A stretch of DNA of 5,682 bases, taken from NCBI GenBank assembly GCA_934435195.1, contig CAKSAJ010000050.1:1-5682 (forward strand), written 5' to 3'. Source of the stretch: an uncultured Schaedlerella sp. Its GTDB lineage: Bacteria > Bacillota > Clostridia > Lachnospirales > Lachnospiraceae. This document shows positions 4,622-5,682 of the stretch, in pieces. The notes below the pieces were generated by a model. The model saw nothing but the letters and a program-made list of their open reading frames with translations. It was not told where the DNA came from and did no database searches. The stretch's first letter is position 1; each line of letters begins with the position of its first letter. The translations under genes were made by a program, and so were the position numbers.

Positions 4622-4690
4622 CTCTTTTTCAGTACATCTGATGAATTGTTATTTCCCCGACTTCTGGTATAGTCATGTAACTGAAAAGAG
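4622..4690. repeat. Imperfect inverted repeat flanking a promoter
   Basis: CTCTTTTTCAGTACAT (4622-4637) and ATGTAACTGAAAAGAG (4675-4690) are complementary over 15 bases if one T is bulged in each arm. The 37-base interval between them holds the whole candidate -35/-10 pair. They may be a paired regulator site, a remnant of an invertible switch, or coincidence. Confidence 0.4.
4646..4673 (+). promoter_or_regulatory. Probable sigma-A promoter of the helical protein gene
   Basis: TTGTTA (4646-4651), a 16-bp spacer and TATAGT (4668-4673), with TGG directly before the -10 (extended -10). The strong terminator upstream makes a separate promoter necessary. It is flanked by an imperfect inverted repeat (4622-4637 and 4675-4690). 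Confidence 0.55.
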
Positions 4691-4714
4691 AACTTCAGAA
4701 GGGAGAAATGCAAT

Positions 4715-5326
4715 ATGCGAAAAAAGCAGGATATCATGTGGGAGCAAAGTACACTTTGGGAATCGGTAGAGAAATGGGTGACAAAGTATTTGAAAAAGAA
4801 TCATTCAGAATATCGTGAACTCCAGGTGAAAGCAATGAGAATTGTGGACGAAAATCCAGCACTGCGGATACTGATAAATAATATGGAAGGTATAGTGTTA
4901 ACGCCGGAAGATCACAAAGCCTTACATAAATACATCGAAACAAAGGATGAGATGATAATATTCGAGTATGAATACTATTATCTTGCTGGACAGATAATGA
5001 CATTCTCTTATGGAAGAATGTTAGCACAGTTAAAGAAAGAGATGCTGAATGAGGATTCTGAGGCATCCACGCACTTAATTGAATTGCTTACCAGTATTCG
5101 TTCCGATGAACTGGAAAAACAGCTATTGGATGAAAGTGAAGAATATCAAAACTGCATCAAGGAAGAAGAGGACAGCGAAGCGGAGGTAAAAAGAAAGTTA
5201 TCATCAAAAGAGTGGAAATTGGTTGATCGTTATGTGACAGCGATTAATAATCGCTGGCTATGTTGTGGAGATTACCTTTATCAATCGGGTATGAAAGATA
5301 TCTTACTGCTCATGGAAAATCGTTAA
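4715..5326 (+). CDS. Hypothetical helical protein with internal duplication
   Basis: I do not recognise a named function. The 203-residue protein is hydrophilic, predicted mostly helical, with no signal peptide or membrane segment. Two segments look like diverged copies of one helical module: about 62-105 (LTPEDHKALHKYIETK, then YYYLAGQIM) and about 162-200 (LSSKEWKLVDRYVTAI, then YLYQSGMKD). A very acidic linker (about 131-158) lies between them. The pattern L[ST]xx[DE]xK, then [KR]Y[IV], then Y-L-x(2)-G resembles small helical DUF proteins common in clostridial accessory regions, but I cannot name the DUF with confidence. AAGGGAG (4699-4705) lies 9 bases before the ATG. It has its own promoter and terminator, so it is a single-gene unit. 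Cytoplasmic location is expected. Confidence 0.75.
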   Translation: MRKKQDIMWEQSTLWESVEKWVTKYLKKNHSEYRELQVKAMRIVDENPALRILINNMEGIVLTPEDHKALHKYIETKDEMIIFEYEYYYLAGQIMTFSYGRMLAQLKKEMLNEDSEASTHLIELLTSIRSDELEKQLLDESEEYQNCIKEEEDSEAEVKRKLSSKEWKLVDRYVTAINNRWLCCGDYLYQSGMKDILLLMENR

Positions 5327-5330
5327 ATGA

Positions 5331-5353
5331 CATTCGGCTTGCCGGGTGTTTTT
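5331..5353 (+). terminator. Intrinsic terminator after the helical protein gene
   Basis: CATTCGG-CTTG-CCGGGTG (5331-5348) forms a 7-bp stem with two T-G wobbles and a CTTG loop, followed by TTTTT (5349-5353). It begins five bases after the stop codon. Confidence 0.7.
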
Positions 5354-5366
5354 GTGCATTATATGG

Positions 5367-5393
5367 TGCAGAATGTACTTGCTATTCTCTGCA
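5367..5393. promoter_or_regulatory. Inverted repeat upstream of the last gene
   Basis: TGCAGA (5367-5372) and TCTGCA (5388-5393) are complementary around a 15-base interval. They lie about 50 bases before the next start codon, and no good promoter could be assigned nearby. It may be an operator or chance. Confidence 0.25.
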
Positions 5394-5439
5394 ATCAGAG
5401 CGAATATACACCTACCAAAACGAAATGGAGGATTTGCAA

Positions 5440-5682
5440 ATGAGCAGAGATTGGACAAAAGAAGAATTACACACGGCAAGCGAGCTTATGAAACAGAATG
5501 GGCACATGGGATTTGAAGAATTACTGGATTTTTATACTGAAAAATACAAATTAGAACCAGTAGGTGATGAAAATGAAGTATATGAAGAGAATGCATTTGT
5601 CTATTCTTCAAAACAGGTGATCGCGCTTGGAAGTATGGTTGATTACATCGGAAAGAGGTCAGAGTTTGTAAGCATCGCGAGA
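5440..5682 (+). CDS. Hypothetical protein, N-terminal part, cut by the window end
   Basis: An ATG at 5440 opens 81 codons that run to the last base without a stop. ATGGAGG (5425-5431) lies 8 bases upstream and supports this start. The protein begins MSRDWTKEELHTASELMKQ and continues through GHMGFEELLDFYTEK, an amphipathic, charged, probably helical N-terminus. This opening (RDWTxEEL, then ASxxMKxxGHM) resembles small proteins I associate with clostridial accessory or mobile regions; that is recollection, not a search. No signal peptide or membrane segment is seen in the visible part. The terminator at 5331-5353 separates it from the preceding gene, so it is independently transcribed. Function unknown. 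Confidence 0.75.
   Translation, partial: MSRDWTKEELHTASELMKQNGHMGFEELLDFYTEKYKLEPVGDENEVYEENAFVYSSKQVIALGSMVDYIGKRSEFVSIAR

Overview
The window looks like a chromosomal segment of a low-to-moderate GC Firmicute, most likely a clostridial gut-type bacterium of the Lachnospiraceae. This rests on A-rich codon use, GGAGG-type ribosome binding sites, sigma-A promoters with extended -10 elements, and gene types such as a SipW-class signal peptide protein and small helical accessory proteins. The family assignment is inference; no marker gene is present. All genes are on the + strand.

Layout. 1-102: a strong GC-rich hairpin and a C7 tract ahead of a short A24 prepilin peptidase of the TadV/CpaA type (103-567). 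653-1267: a Nudix hydrolase with a perfect Nudix box. 1268-1377: a promoter region with two adjacent small palindromes. 1378-3082: a two-gene operon made of a YcgR-like PilZ protein (predicted c-di-GMP receptor) and, 10 bp downstream, a membrane-anchored protein with a very lysine-rich cytosolic tail, one transmembrane helix and an extracellular domain. 3083-3577: a 495-bp non-coding stretch whose 3179-3455 part is exceptionally rich in perfect inverted repeats, GNRA-capped hairpins and competing helices. It is best read as a structured RNA or leader on the + strand that I cannot match to a known class. 3578-4516: a secreted protein with a SipW/TasA-type signal peptide, followed by a textbook terminator. 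4715-5326: an unrecognised helical protein with an apparent internal duplication and its own promoter and terminator. 5440-end: the start of another small protein, cut by the window edge.

How the parts may work together. The membrane-anchored protein and the secreted protein share the C-terminal motif WMEGxDx(E/D)C, so they are probably two components of one surface structure: an anchor or assembly factor, and a TasA-like matrix or fibre subunit. The PilZ gene in the same operon suggests that c-di-GMP controls it. The structured RNA lies exactly between the anchor gene and the secreted-subunit gene, where it could set the subunit level separately from the anchor. This PilZ / anchor / structured RNA / secreted subunit arrangement is the most interesting candidate system here. 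The motifs, gene order and inverted repeats are seen directly; the functional link is inferred.
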